From contig NC_088678.1 of the NCBI RefSeq assembly GCF_950023065.1, positions 64,510,460 to 64,574,459 on the forward strand: DNA of 64,000 nt, in the 5' to 3' direction. This document shows, piece after piece, positions 12,401 through 25,239 of the stretch (its first letter is position 1; each line of letters begins with the position of its first letter). Made by a program: the position numbers and the translations under genes. Below the pieces are notes generated by a model. That model made no database searches, was not told the DNA's origin, and worked only from the letters and a program-made list of their open reading frames with translations. This DNA is from Planococcus citri (Eukaryota; Arthropoda; Insecta; Hemiptera; Pseudococcidae).

Positions 12401-15150
12401 TTGGGACTGTTTGGGTTTTTTGGTGGATGAGTTTTTTTTTGTCTTGCGGTGGATTTCAAAATGGAAAATTATTGGATTAGTTATCTATGAAACCAAAAAA
12501 ATAAACCGCTGAGACTAATTTGGTCATTACTTAAGGTGCTCCAGAACTTTGGAAACTAAAAATTCAAATACTTGGTTGAAAAATTTTTGAATAAGGTTCT
12601 GGAAAGGACTGAGGAAAAAAATTGAATTCCATGATGATTTTAAAAATCGGCATTCCTTTTTTTCAAACACTTTGCTGACCTTTTTGGTTTAAAATTTGAG
12701 CCTTTTCAACCCGATTTTGGTTTCTTGTACTCCTCGTACTTCCCTTAACTCATCCATGGGTCAATATTAGTGTCAGAGGTTCACTTCTCTGATCTCTACA
12801 ATATAAAATCTGAGCTTAAAAATAATACTGATTTCCAAAATTTTGAATGATTTTTACCCCCTTCCCCTTCATCATCTACAAACTTACCACTCTTCCTGAA
12901 GCCCAACGGTCTCCAGATACCAACCAAAATTTTTTAATTGAACGAATTTTCACCGTCATCAATCATTTTGGGGCATATGACTCCCCCTCCTACTTTCCCC
13001 CCTTGGACAGCTCAAAAGGTCAAAATCATACTTCCAAGTCCCACTTTTATTATTTTTTGTTTAATTTTATGGTAAAAAAGCCAATGCCATAGTGGTGAAT
13101 AAAGAGACTGAAATTCTGATTTTCAGACGAATTTACCCCCCTCCCCCGATCTTCTCTATCTCCACTATCACCAGTCTCCAAAATCCTTCTTGTTCAAATT
13201 ACGATCAGAGCATATTTAATTTCAATTTAAAAAATTACCAAATCGAGCAAATTTTTGCATTTTTTTTGAAAATTTTGGCTCGTTAGCTCGTTATTCCCTC
13301 CCCTTTTCTCGTGCACATGCCCCACTATGGGTACAAAAAAAGCTAAAAAAATCAAAGTGGTAATAAAAATATTCAAACGTGATTAAAATACCGATTGTAA
13401 AAATTTTTGGAGCCTAAATAAATTAGATTTTGAAATCAAAATTGAACCCCAGGAGAAGCACGAGGTTCCAAATTTTGAAAAATGCAACAAACGTATCGAA
13501 ATGTAGGGTTTTGAGGGTAAGATTCTAAAACCTGTCTTGACTCAAAAATCAAAACCAAAATTCAGTCCTCTAGAAAACGACGTTAGTAGTTTTAATGCAT
13601 CAAAAAATCCAGTGAGGTATCTCCGATTTCGATACCTAGACCTACTAAAATTGATTGCATTTTCCAAAATTTTAGATCCAACTCCAAGTTTCTTGATAGG
13701 AGGCTGCTTCGTTTTGATTTTGTGAATTAGAACTGATTTTAAAATCAGAACCAGAGCATTCGAAAAACAGTAAATTTTTTTAATAAAATTTTTGAAAACC
13801 AATTTTTTAAAGTGTTTGAATTTTTAAGGAAAATAAATCGTTGAAAACTTTTGAAATTTGACAGAAAGTTTTGAGAATTTCCTCAGAAATGTTTGATTTT
13901 TTCTTGAAATTGTTAAAGAAATTCTTCAATTTTTTTTTCAATTCTTTAATTTTCCAAAAAACATGAAGATTTTTTCTCATCTAACTTTTTAAAAACTCAA
14001 AAAATTCAATAGAGTAAAGATTTTTTCATTTTTTAACTTTTTTTGAAAATTCTAAAAAATATTTGAATTTTATTGTTTTTTTTTAAATTTTGGTTTGGAA
14101 ACTAAAGCTAATTTTAATTTTGGGTTCAAACGAGTTTCGAAATTAAAATTAGTGCTCTCAAAAAGCTTAATTTGGACACTCAAATCGTTCCTTTTGATAG
14201 GTACGTGATTTGAGATTTTAAATTCAATGGAGTAAAGATTTTTTCATTTTTCAACTTTTTTTAAAAATTCTAAAAAATATTTGAATATTTTATTGTTTTT
14301 TTTTCAAATTTTGGTTTGGAAACTAAAGCTAATTTTAATTTTGAGTTCAAACGAGTTTCGAAATTAAAATCAGTGCTCTCAATAAGCTTTATCTGGACAC
14401 TCAAATCGTTCCTTTTGATAGATACGTGATTTGAGAGTTTTTATTTCATCAATGTTTCAAAAATACTCAAACAAATGAAAAATATAAAAAACTGACCTCA
14501 AAAATGCAAACTTGAGATTGTAATTCTACCGCGTTATTTTTTTTTCTAGCGATTAGTTTTCTCAATTAATGAGATCATTCTATCATAAATTTCAATCTGG
14601 CAGATTCCCCTCTCCCTTTTCAACTCAGAATTCAAATTACTCATTTCAATCAAGTCAAAGTCAAAAAACATTTTTAATCAGGAGAATTTTCGTTATTTCA
14701 AAAATTTTGGGCCTCATCATGCCCCCCCCTTTTACATTGACCCCTTCAGAAGTCAACAAAAATTTTCCGAGCTTTGCTTAAAAATTATCCAAGTACTAAT
14801 TTCAAAATTTTAATAGACGAAATTCTGGAAACTGTTGAATAAATCGACCCCATGGGATCAAAATTATTTCGCGGGGGTCAATCTCATATAAATTTCCAAA
14901 TAAATACATGTTAGAAGGATAAAATAAATCAAAAAGACCAGTACGATGATAAATTTGCTTTCACTCCTGAGGTTTTGAAATTACGAGTAAAATCATCTCA
15001 TCATTTGCTAAAACTTTGAAACTTTTCATTCACTAGATTCTTCACGATTCTAAATTCTCATCTACTTCAACGATTAAGAACCTAAAATGAAAATAAAAAA
15101 TTCTAAAAATGAAAACAACACTCAGTTCAAAAAAAGTAATAATAATAAGT
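12400..15150. other. Intergenic repeat-rich region between convergent genes
   Basis: No gene is seen. The sequence consists of degenerate repeats with the recurring phrases 'aaattttgaaaaatgcaa' and 'attgaacccc', plus pyrimidine-rich stretches. Part of it (13410-13530) resembles 60262-60380 in an eIF5 intron. It separates the + strand gene ending near 12.4 kb from the - strand RBM48 gene ending near 15.2 kb. Confidence 0.6.
14003..14441. repeat. Head-to-tail tandem duplication of about 218 bp
   Basis: Copy 1 is about 14003-14219 and copy 2 about 14221-14441. Both run from 'aattcaat(a/g)gagtaaaga' to 'gata(g)gtacgtgatttgag', with a few substitutions and small indels. The high similarity indicates a fairly recent local duplication. 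Confidence 0.8.
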
Positions 15151-15228
15151 TTAATTTGATACAAAAATCGATAGGATTCGAAACAAAAAAAAATCCTTAA
15201 AAACACTATAATACCACAGAACTAAAAT

Positions 15229-16547
15229 TCAATTAAACTTTATCCTTTTCACTTGAGGGGGTATAAATTTACTCGACATAGTAAATTTCGTTCTTTTAAC
15301 AGTCTCAGGCTTATCTTGCTTCTGAGATTTATCAGGTTCTACATCAGCATCGGATACAGGATTCGATTCCGGTTTCGTTGCAGCTGTTTCCGGTGGTTTT
15401 GTATCAGCTTTGGGTAACAATTGTGGGCCAATAAGAACTCGAGGCTGTAAACAAACACATCAACACGAATTAATATGACAATCAACTACATGATTGAGTG
15501 ATTTCGGCAGAATAAAGCCTCAACTCACAGGTTGCTGCTTTTGAGGTTTTTGATTACGAAAATTCAACTTATTAGTTGAATTAAAACCGGTCGAGTTGAG
15601 AGGAACTCCTTTACGAGTGGAATGCTGATTCGTTGGCTTCTTGAACCGATTAACATTATTTTGAGGACTAGAAAAACAATGTTGAGCTGGGTACGCTGTC
15701 GTTACAGCAGGAACATTCGTGCCACTAGGACCAGGCTGAGGTTCGATTGTAGACTGACTCATTTGTTGAGATTTTCTGCTCGACGAAAGTGAAAATTAAA
15801 ACGAGTTATTAAATAATATAATGAAGGTGAAGATTTGTATTCAAAAAATAACGTACCTCAAATCAGCAGCCGTATACTGAGATAGTCTTTTTAATACTTC
15901 GTGTCTTCTTTGATCCAGTTTATGTCTACATTCTGAGACAGATTCCAATTCCGGAGCATAACACACGTGTAGAATACCACCGAAAAACGACTTATCATCT
16001 ATCATATGTTTGGCAAACCTGAACATAAATTCAACCATTCAGAATTCATCTCATCATAACCTACAAGGTGAATCCTTATTCACCAACTACCTGGCTGATT
16101 GTATTTTGGTAAATGTGACGTGAAACACTTCGGTAAAAGATTCTTCATCTTCGGAGTAGTCTTTAACTTGATGTATTTGTTTGATTTCACCATAACGCAT
16201 GCATAAGTGCTTCACTTCTTTTTGCAAATTCAACGAAGGCATTCCTCTGATGATCAGGTGCTGAGATTCGTCGCTAATCGTGTATACCTGATACAAGTAC
16301 TAGACTAATTAAGGAAAATGTTCCCATAAACGAAAAGTGTAACAGTTTTCGTCAAGTAAGAAAACTAGTTACGAGGGTGAATTATAGAGTAACAATAAAA
16401 TATTAATTTGGTAGGATACAAGTCCAAATTGGCCGGTACCTTCACGGCAGTCAGCTTTTTTCCTTGGCGATACGATGGACGAGTGGTGCAGAGTTGCTGG
16501 CGTTCGTGATGAGGTTGCTTCGTGATTGTTTTCTCCTTGGATTCCAT
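15229..16547 (-). CDS. RBM48: RNA-binding protein 48 (RBM48), minor spliceosome factor
   Basis: Five exons on the - strand: 16547-16440, 16287-16091, 16018-15857, 15775-15529, 15444-15229. All have GT-AG ends and matching phases, giving 309 residues. Residues 37-125 form the RRM-like core: VYTISDESQHLIIRGMPSL at the first strand, then a DYSEDEESFTEVFHVTFTK segment, then SFFGGILHVCYAPE at 112-125, the hallmark of RBM48. The C-terminal half is a Gln/Pro/Lys-rich low-complexity tail ending in a basic patch. In other animals RBM48 acts with ARMC7 in the minor spliceosome and in splicing of U12-type introns; that role is taken from the family. The ATG at 16547 is the first in frame of a short exon. 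A - strand ATTAAA near 15149-15154 could be the poly(A) signal. Slightly shorter than the human protein. Confidence 0.9.
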
Positions 16548-18384
16548 TTTTCCGTACTAAATTGCTCTAATTTAAAGCATAAGATCATTTATTTTGGCCT
16601 GAAACTTTGAAAATCACCAAAAAAGTTCGGGAACTTTGATGTGATGATGATTCGCGAAAAAAAACGAAGTGGCTGACACCTAGCGGCTGTTCCGTCAACT
16701 ATCTGAAAAGGTGATATGATGAAAAGGTGAATGCAATTTTTCCTGTAAAAAATTCAACTTTTTCGATTATTCGCGGATTTTGGTGAACTTTGGTGCAGTA
16801 TCAAATTATAGACAATAAAATTCCGTATCGATTGATGTTAAATTTTCATCATTTCGTGAAAAAATAACGATTTTATGAATACTTTTAGTTTGCTGATTTT
16901 TGCATACTACGTACATCAACTTCAAACTCGAAATACTTGTAATTTTCAGTGAGCATGTGCGCGTTTTAAATAATCAAAATGTTCGGAATTACATCCTCTT
17001 TAAAATGGATTTTTACCGAAAGCTCTATGTGCAACGGTTCAAAAGTTGTGGAAGTTTGAAGTTGCGAAAACAAGGCAAAAAGCAGCTGCGAATCGTAAGT
17101 ATTGAACTTTGAACTAAAATTACTCGAAATTTTCAGTGGACACCTAGGTATTTTAATATATCAAAATGTTCGGTATTTCTTCCTCTTTAAAATGCTTTTT
17201 TACTGAAAGCTCTACCTTCAACCGTTCAAAAGTAATTGAAGATCAAAGTTGCGGAAATAGATTATTCATCAACAGTATCAACACATTGTTTGAATTGATA
17301 ACAGTGATAACACAATTTGAACATTTTGGTGACATTATCTTCAATTACTTTTGAACGGTTGAAGGTAGAGCTTTCGGTAAAAAAACATTTTAAAGAGGAA
17401 GATATGCCGAACATTTTGATATATTAAAATACCTAGGTGTCCACTGAAAATTTCGAGTAATTTTTGTTTGAAGTTCAGTACTTACGATTCGCAGCTGCTT
17501 TTTGCCTTGTTTTCGCAACTTCAAACTTCCACAACTTTTGAACCGTTGCACATAGAGCTTTCGGTAAAAATCCATTTTAAAGAGGATGAAACTCCGAATA
17601 TTTTGGTATATTAACATAAGCATAGGTTTACTGAAAATTTCGACAATTTTTCGTTTAATGTTGACATATAGTATGAAAAATGCGGTAAAAGTATTCATTA
17701 AATCGTTAATTTTCCTCTAAATGGTGAAAAATTAGTATCAATCGATAGGGAATTTCATTGTCTTTAATTTAAGACTAACTAAAAGTTCATCAGAACTCGC
17801 GAACAATCGAAAAATTTGCTGTTTTTTCGCGAATCACCAAAGATATTACCATCTAATCACCTTTTCAGGACTGCGATACTAGCGATCCAAGCGAGGGTTT
17901 TTTCGCGAATAAGAACAAAGAGATAAGAAATTAAAAAAAAAACAAACCCACAGACTTACAGCAAAAACTGGATAAAACGTGAGAATTTCGCTGATTTTTT
18001 GAAATTTACGCCGATTTTCTATCCAGTTTTTATAATAAGGTTTTATATCCATGAATAAATTTGAAAACAAAAACAACTTTCTTTTTTTTCAAGTTTCGAA
18101 ATCTTTGTTTTGTCAGTTGATGCTGATTAAATTAACTATAAATTATAATTAATTCATTTTCGTGTATTGAAACTGAAACGTGGAAGTGCAACAATAAAAC
18201 AAAACTCGCGAACAACATACTTCAATAAGTTGTATGCCAAACTGAAAACTCTGGTCACTTGGTCTTCATGATAAATTGTGGAAACAAGTCAGCGGTCATC
18301 GCGGGCAATTTGATAATTTCTTATGACCCAAATCTATTCTGATTTTGTTCAATTTGCCACGAATTTATCGAGCTTTCATTCACC
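16548..18384. promoter_or_regulatory. Shared upstream region of RBM48 and the DUF4781-like gene
   Basis: The two genes are divergent, with start codons 1.84 kb apart. Most of the space is the foldback element at 16.70-17.87 kb. The rest is AT-rich and has no recognisable core promoter motif I can defend. The promoters probably lie in the flanking 150-500 bp on either side of the element. Confidence 0.4.
16701..17869. mobile_element. Foldback element with about 500-bp inverted arms
   Basis: The left arm starts 'ctgaaaaggtgat' and the right arm ends 'atcaccttttcag'. The arms align inward throughout: 'gaacggttcaaaagttgtgg' occurs near 17032 and its complement 'ccacaacttttgaaccgttg' near 17527; 'cgattgatgttaaattttca' near 16829 has its counterpart near 17735. 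Arm similarity is roughly 80-90%, with short indels. The central loop is about 17260-17330. No transposase frame is present, so it is non-autonomous, and no clear target duplication was found. A transcript through it would form a long hairpin. Confidence 0.8.
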
Positions 18385-21360
18385 ATGCTTCCAATTACAA
18401 AAGATGAAAGGGTAAGTCTACTCCAGTATTATGTTGATCAATATTCTCTGTAACTAAAGCAGAGGAATTAATCAATTCATCTAATTCCGTCAACTTTATT
18501 CATCACGTAACGTTTTCTGTCACAGGAATGGATCCAAAACGCTATAAAATTCTACCGAGAATGGGATAAAACACTCTATCTATGGAAAGCTTTTCACGCA
18601 GACCAGCACGACTTGCTAAAATCTTACGTTGGTCTTTCACTGTACGGAAATCCATCTCAAGAAGAACTGAATATTTGTGATATTTGGCGCAAATTTCCCG
18701 ACAAACGACAAAAAAATATCGACGAGCTGTGCAGAAAATTCAATTACGAGAACGGTCAAGTTATCGTAGCTCATACGTATTTGTATCTCGACGATGATAA
18801 TAAAGCTTGCGTTTTCAGACAGATGAAATCCAACGATGAGGTTATTTTCATCGACGGTATCGGACGAGTTTACAAATCGTGGACCCATTTCCTTAAAACG
18901 AATCGGTTACCGGATTGCCATTACGTAGCACCGGACGACGGAATACATAAAATCAAACAAACATTGTTCGAGTATAAATCACCAGCCGCTGGTATAGGTC
19001 ATGCAGTACTTAGAGGAGCTGATATTGCAGCGGCAGGTACTGCGATTGTGGGAACTGTGCTGACATTGGCTACAGCTCCTATTTCAGCCTTTGTTATAGC
19101 CGGCGCTGGTACAGGGTACGCCATCGGAAGGAATATCGGTGTGTTGGTCGATCGTGGCAAACATAAAGAATCGATCGGTTTCAATAATGCTCAGTCGGCC
19201 ATGGCTTGGTTGATTATAGGAACATCTGCGATAACTGGAGCTTCATCTTTAGCTTTATATCAGTCCGCTTTGATCGTCGAGAACGCTGGTAATTTCGCCA
19301 ACGCAGCCAGATTAGGTTTACAAGGATTGAATTACGCAGCTTTGGCGTCAAATTTTTGTAATTTTGGAACCTACGCGTATTTTCTGAAGCTCAAAATCGA
19401 AAATGGAGAGAAACTGACTGCGTTCGATTTGATGGAAGGATGCGTCAGTATATTCTTGATCGCCGGAGCTGTTTCTAATACTAAACAAATGCATAAATAT
19501 ATCAATAGCTTAGAGACGGCACCCACTACAGTTACAGGACGTTTGACTCGATCTGTTAAAAAAAGTTTAAAAGAATTACGAGTTCAATTACCCGATAACG
19601 AAGGCAACGCTGGTGTAAAAGAAGTAATCGTTTTGGAAGAGAACATACCCAGTTGGGGTTTGAATTTCGTGTTGAATGCTGGTCAACAATTCTTAGCGAA
19701 GCATACAAACATCCAACATATATATTACAAGTGCTTGGAAATATTGAATACTTGTTGCGATTTCCGGTACAAGAAAATTGGCGCCGTTGTTTTCTTCACC
19801 AATATGACTAACCATGTTCAGAATCTGCTTATTTTAATCTCCGATGGCTTGGTTTCGATTAAAGAACAATTACAGCCATTTTTGAAACAATATTTTTCAT
19901 GGGCGATCCCTGACTCACTGATGGAACAAATCGGTCATATGCTTGGAAACACAACGACTGCTGTCAAGAACGTCGATGAAACGTTGATCGAAGACGAAGA
20001 ACAACCATTTGGCGAAAACGAATCAAAACTGTACTACGAAATTATTTTCGAAACGGCCAAAAATCGTATCCCCGAAACGACCAAATCCAACGATATCATC
20101 AGTGTGTTTAGTCATCAACTGCTATCTCTCGTTCGTGAAATAATGATCGAAGCCAACGATAACTACGAAGAATGGGTATCGAAAAATATATCGAAAATGG
20201 GCAAAACTGACGCCACCAAACGATTCTCCAAATTAGGAATAAAAACGTCCAGTGATTTTGCCAACTTGAACTTCGTTCATATCATGAAAAATAAAAATAC
20301 CACCTCGGTAAATCGAAACGTGCTAAATGAATTAACACTCCAGAAAGTTTCGACTCTGTATGAAAAACTACTCTTCAAAGTGGCACCGAGGAGTACTTTC
20401 GTCGAACTTGGTGTTTTGGAAACGTGCCAATTCCTGAAAAGATCCATTACCGAATTTTTCGCGCCACTAGGTGAAAGATTCAAATCTGCTAAAGACATGT
20501 ATGAACTCGATGCACCGTTAGGGCACCACATTGCAATGAATTCGGTATTCGACGAACTGAATGTGAGATCGAATAATAGATCTTACGTGATGACTGACTC
20601 GACCTTTTTCGATCTAGCTGCGGACGGTTTATCTTTGGATAAAATATCTCGAGAACTTTCAGCAGAACTAAGCGACTGTAAACAAATATCTAAAACAAGT
20701 AACCAGCTTTCCGATGAAAATATTCGCTGCACTGTGTTATCTTTATGCGATAAATTCTACCGTAAAGTTGATTCCATGCTTCATGTGACCGGTCAAGTCG
20801 AACGTGAAGAAAGAGTTAAAGATTGTTACAACTATCTGATGGTAAAATTCACCGCTTCGATTCAAAATATGGAAAAAGAACGCAAAAACGAGCTCTCTGA
20901 TTGTTTCGAGTTTCAAAACGACGTTTATTTTGATCGAAGAAAATTCGCCAGCGTTTTCAGAAAAGCATGCGAAGCGCAAAAACACGAAATGTTCGCTTCT
21001 GCGGTGGAGTATTTTACTCGAGAGGAAAACCTGCTACGTTTAGCTCAGCGATACGTCACCGAGCGTAGAAATTTTGATAATTTTTTCGTCGAGGTGTGTA
21101 CCGAGATTGATAAAGAAGACGGAGTGCGAATGTTTTCCATCGATGAAGGCAGCTTTTTAAATTTACGAGCTTACATGCGACGAGCTGCTTCCTTATTTGA
21201 CTTGCATGAGGATCGAATGGAGCTCGTCAAATGGGAGAATGGAGTAGTGATTTTAGAATGTGGTGATAAAATTGTCGTATTTCAGAATGTTGATACGAAA
21301 TTGATGATTGTAATGGAGTTCGATACATCTAATCAACTTGTTTCGAATTATTTCCAGTGA
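18385..21360 (+). CDS. DUF4781-like arthropod protein of unknown function, 953 aa
   Basis: Exon 1 is 18385-18411 (MLPITKDER), donor gtaagt. Exon 2 is 18526-21360, in phase, and opens EWIQNAIKFYREWDKTL. The ATG sits in a CACC context; no other in-frame ATG occurs for about 100 codons of exon 2. Residues about 160-330 carry the recognisable core: Gly/Ala-rich hydrophobic helices around GAGTGYAIGRNIGVLVDRGK, then NNAQSAMAWLIIGTSAITGA and a third apolar stretch near residue 315. This pattern (GR-x-I...DR...H...SI...A-W) is what I remember for DUF4781, an uncharacterised arthropod family; the assignment is from memory. The remaining 600 residues are helical and charged, without recognised motifs. 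The long uninterrupted exon with balanced codon use supports a functional gene. Role unknown; membrane association is possible. Confidence 0.75.
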
Positions 21361-22179
21361 AATGTACGAGTATCTATTGTTGTCTCAATTTAGTAGAGAT
21401 TGACTGTAACTGTAAGCATATTATAGAGCTTTATTCTGATGTGATTTTTTTCACTTTTACACTTTCTTAAGTGTTGATATTATTAGCACAATCAATCAAT
21501 CATTTTGTTCATTGAACCGGTTTCATTTTTAATTATTAATATCGATTTTTTTTTTGAATTGTTATTTTTTTATTATTATTAAGGTAGGTCTATTTCTACT
21601 TTTTATAAAATGAGACTAATATCGACTTATTTATGTACCTACCTATTTAATGTTGTCTTACTAATCTCGGTGTTTATTTATAGATAGCCAAGCTATACTA
21701 TATACAATGAATGTTGCCCAAAGTGTATTACGAAAGAGTAAAATTTTGCAAAATGCATTGTCCAAAGGTACGAATTTTGTTTAAAAATGGTTTGTATTGT
21801 GTTCCAAGTTGTAACTTTTATTACGTTTAGATTTAGATATCACTACTTTGAACTTTCGATATCAATTATACTCATATTTTTTTTTATCGAATCTCATATA
21901 CTTATTCCTGATTGTTTTGTAGTTTTTAAAATAAAAATCTTTCCTTCTTGATGATTTTTTTACGCGTGTTTGAAAATGAAAATATTGAAAATTTCTTCTC
22001 GATTTGAAGGCAACAACAATTTTTAAAAAGCGCGAGCTTTGAAACCCCATAACCAAAATTTCAGCTACTCGAGTGATTTTTCGATTTTAGGTGAATTTTT
22101 AAGAATTTAAAATTGGCCATTTTAAGCGACTTATGCTTTTTTATGATGAGAATTATAGTAACTAATATTGACTCTCCTG

Positions 22180-22995
22180 ACCAAATTTCATCATTTCTAG
22201 TCATTCTGGAACCTCCAGCACGATTTCTTAGAATTTCTCCAGAAGCTGTGGAAATGAAATGAATTTGAGTGGCTAAAAATTAAATTGTGACTTAATCTTG
22301 ACCTATTTAACGAGCTTATTCACATTTGAGCTGATTTCCAAGAAAGACCCTCAAGTGCATTTTTTGATCAAAATACTTGAGAAAAAAATTCAATTTTCGT
22401 TCGTAAAAAATTAAATATTTTTTTTTCACAGATGGCCAAATCTTGTCTAAAATCAACTTCAACCCCCCCCCCCCCGCATTCCCTAAATTTGAACTATTCT
22501 GAAGTCTCTAGCGTGATTTTCGATCTCTCCAGGAAATGTGGAAATAAATGTGACCCACTAAAAATCTAGTTGTGGCATATTCTCGACCTTTTAAAAGATT
22601 TATCCTCATTTGAGACATCTCTAAAATGAATCTTGTCTAAAACCACCCTCCCCCCTCGAAATCTGAATTTCGAAATTTAGAGCCGTTCTGGAGCCTCGCC
22701 AGAGTGATTTTGGATTCCTCCAGAAAGTTTACAAATTAATTTAATATCGAGTTGTGGCTTATTTTCGACTTATTTAACGAATTTAATTCACATTCAGACT
22801 GATTTCTGGACGGACACCTCGAGTGAGTTTTTTTTTGGCCAGCACTAGGTTTTTTGTAAAAAAAAATCAAAAAATCAAAATTTTTATATTTTGTCTAAAA
22901 TCATCCCCTGCTTCGGAGCCCAAATTTCCCAATTTCAAATTATTCAGAAGTTTTTAGCGTTATTTTCCATTTCCCAGAATTTTAACGTTTCTCTA
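22180..22995. repeat. Degenerate tandem repeat, about 4 copies of 180-300 bp
   Basis: Related blocks begin near 22199, 22499, 22683 and 22930, each with a variant of 'cctcca/gcgtgattttcgatttctcc', then 'aagctgtggaaatgaa', 'aattgtggcttattttcgac' and 'atttaacgagtttattcaca'. Copies are diverged and of unequal length. A C-run (22465-22475) interrupts one of them. Confidence 0.55.
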
Positions 22996-23224
22996 GAAGG
23001 AGTGAAAATGAATTTGAGTAGGGTATTTTTATTAAAAACTCTTCAACTGAAATCTAATACAAAACTGAAAAAAATCGAGTTTTTATGAAGTTTTTTTTTC
23101 CCCAGAAATTCACAGTAGCAGTGAATGATTCTATTTTTAGTGCTATAAAATAATTTTTCAACTCGTGTTTTCGATTTCTATTCAGAATTTTCTACTTCAT
23201 TTATAGTTTTCAATTTCATTACTC

Positions 23225-23490
23225 TTTTGCCGAGCCCTGCAGAAAGCGCGGGCCAGGGGCAAACTGTCCCCTTTGCCCTCCTCCCTTTTCGACGACCCTG
23301 GGTTCAAGTCATTTTGGAGACTTCATCAGTGACTTTTTTAAAATTCTTGGAGCCTCCAAAGATTTTTGAATTTTTGAAACTTGAAATTACCACAAAATTA
23401 TATCAAATGCAGTTGGAAAGCCGAAATTTACTCTGTAAACTCATTTTAATACGTCGTTATGAGGTCGACTGCAGGTGGATTGGTCGAAGG
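23225..23490 (+). repeat. Diverged monomer related to the 34.4-kb foldback element
   Basis: The stretch 'ttggagcctccaaagatttt', 'gttggaaagccgaaatttac' and 'gaggtcgactgcaggtgg' follows in order the units repeated at 34.85-35.30 kb ('ggagcctccagtagattttt', 'gttggaaagctgaaatttac', 'gaagtcgactacatggtgg'). It is an older, single copy of that family, preceded by an unusual GC-rich stem 'aggggcaaactgtcccctt'. Confidence 0.6.
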
Positions 23491-25185
23491 GGTACTATCA
23501 TTTTTTCTACTGTTTCGTCGGTAAGAATTTATCCTTCCTATCTCCTCGCCACGCTTCAGTTCTCTTGCACCTCACAGCGCTGGTCGCGATAACAGGAACA
23601 CCAAGAAGTTGCCACCTGTTGTCTTCAAAGTTTCCAGTACCTCTACCTATACCTAAGTACTTTAGATAAACAGTGCTTGTGAAAGGTGACTGACTTCGTC
23701 TATTTGGTTACAATTTAAAATATTTTTTAAAACAATTTTTCTTTATTAAAATTTCATTTAAAAAATTTAAATTTATTTTTATTATAAAATTCAATTATGA
23801 AAAAAAAAAGTTATTTACTATTGAGTTTCGCTGCCACCTAGGCATTTTTAAAGTGATTTGGCTGTATGTTGTTGCTCTCGATCATAAAAAAAAAATTCGC
23901 ACCACATGATGATGCCATTCGGTACCTATTACATATAAGCTGCGGCACTATTCAATCAATGTGCGGAAGATATCTACAAGCCCCTAAGGTACCTACAAAT
24001 TTATGGGTAGGTACATTATACTTTTGCATCGAATTTAAAACTTGTATTTTATTTAGATGTTTTTTTTTTTAGTGAAAAAATCTCAGCAACATGAAAAACT
24101 GGCTTCCACTATTCAATTCAATGAATTTGATCACGTTAAGATGTTCGTTGTAATAGAATCCACAAGTTTGGATTTTAGAAGAACGAACTCAGACTGAATC
24201 TTAAATTTTCATTAATCGTCATCTGGAGAAGTACGTCGTCATTTATGTATCCAAGGTTGCATCGTCAGCATAATTTCCAGAAATTTACACGTGATTTTTT
24301 GCGAACTATAATTTTATTACCTTGCACTGCATCTCAAGTTTCTTCGCCATTACTCTGAGTATGTACCTACATATAATTGTATGAATAGTTGTTGATGAAT
24401 TTGGAAATTATGGCGAGTATGTATTGTTTCAGCTTTATCAAAAATTGTTTTGTCTCGACCTAATGTGGGCACGCAGTTTATAATTCACTAAAATCGTACC
24501 TAACGTGTCGAAAAATTTATTTAAGTACCTACCTAAATAAATTTCTTGATTCTTATTTAAATTTCCAATTGACAAACTAATAACCAATTTTTTACTTTAA
24601 ATTAAACCTAATCTGTGTTTTGACTTACTTCGCAATCAGGACCCTTTTCGAAAATTTCAATCCATATCGAATCTACGAGTATTAATTGTTGCATCTTCCT
24701 CAGACCAACCCTCGCCAACTGCACCTAACATTAAGGTGCCATTTACGGACTTGTATTACGATAATGGTTTGCATAAGAACATGGACAGAAAAATGGCAAA
24801 AATGCACACGAATAAAAATATGAACGATATATTCTGAAGTATTTATTGCAAAACTAATTACGACGGATGAAAAATAAATAATTAAATTTCGATTTTGTAA
24901 AATATAATGTAGCCTATAGAAAAACAATTCTGAGGTATTCTAAACTATAATTACGACAGATAAAAATAAATAATTAAATTTAGATTTTGTGAAATATAAT
25001 GTATGTATAGAAAAACAGGGTTTGAAATTGCTTACTACTTTCTTTCTTTGAATATCAAGGGCTATGTGGTACAACTCCTTTTGTTTTAATCAAGCATAAA
25101 TGCCATTGGATTCCCCCTGGTACCACGGATATGTTTGTTACTGAAATTTTTGATGTCAGAAGTTATTGAATGAGTCGTGATCTCG

Positions 25186-25234
25186 CACAGTGGGCCACAG
25201 ACCCCCCAAAAACGGCGATAATTCGGATTCAACC
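25186..25234 (+). repeat. Left terminal inverted repeat, RSS-like
   Basis: Heptamer CACAGTG (25186-25192), a 13-bp spacer, then CCAAAAACG (25206-25214), which matches 7 of 9 positions of the RSS nonamer ACAAAAACC. The mate at 31288-31336 has the same arrangement. The TCTCG target duplication abuts the outer edge. Confidence 0.8.
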
Positions 25235-25239
25235 GTCAT

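Larger units (their letters stand above)
21361..25185. other. Intergenic region downstream of the DUF4781-like gene
   Basis: No gene is supported. A possible AATAAA lies near 21930 for the upstream gene. 22.2-23.0 kb holds a degenerate tandem repeat, and 23.2-23.5 kb a GC-richer patch related to the foldback element at 34.4 kb. 23.7-25.1 kb is unique-looking AT-rich DNA; 24894-25015 contains a small direct repeat around 'aaaataaataattaaattt'. Confidence 0.5.

Noticed and set aside
25186..25234. A true antigen-receptor recombination signal
   Set aside because: No V, D or J segments are present; the symmetric inverted repeats and target duplication show a transposon end.
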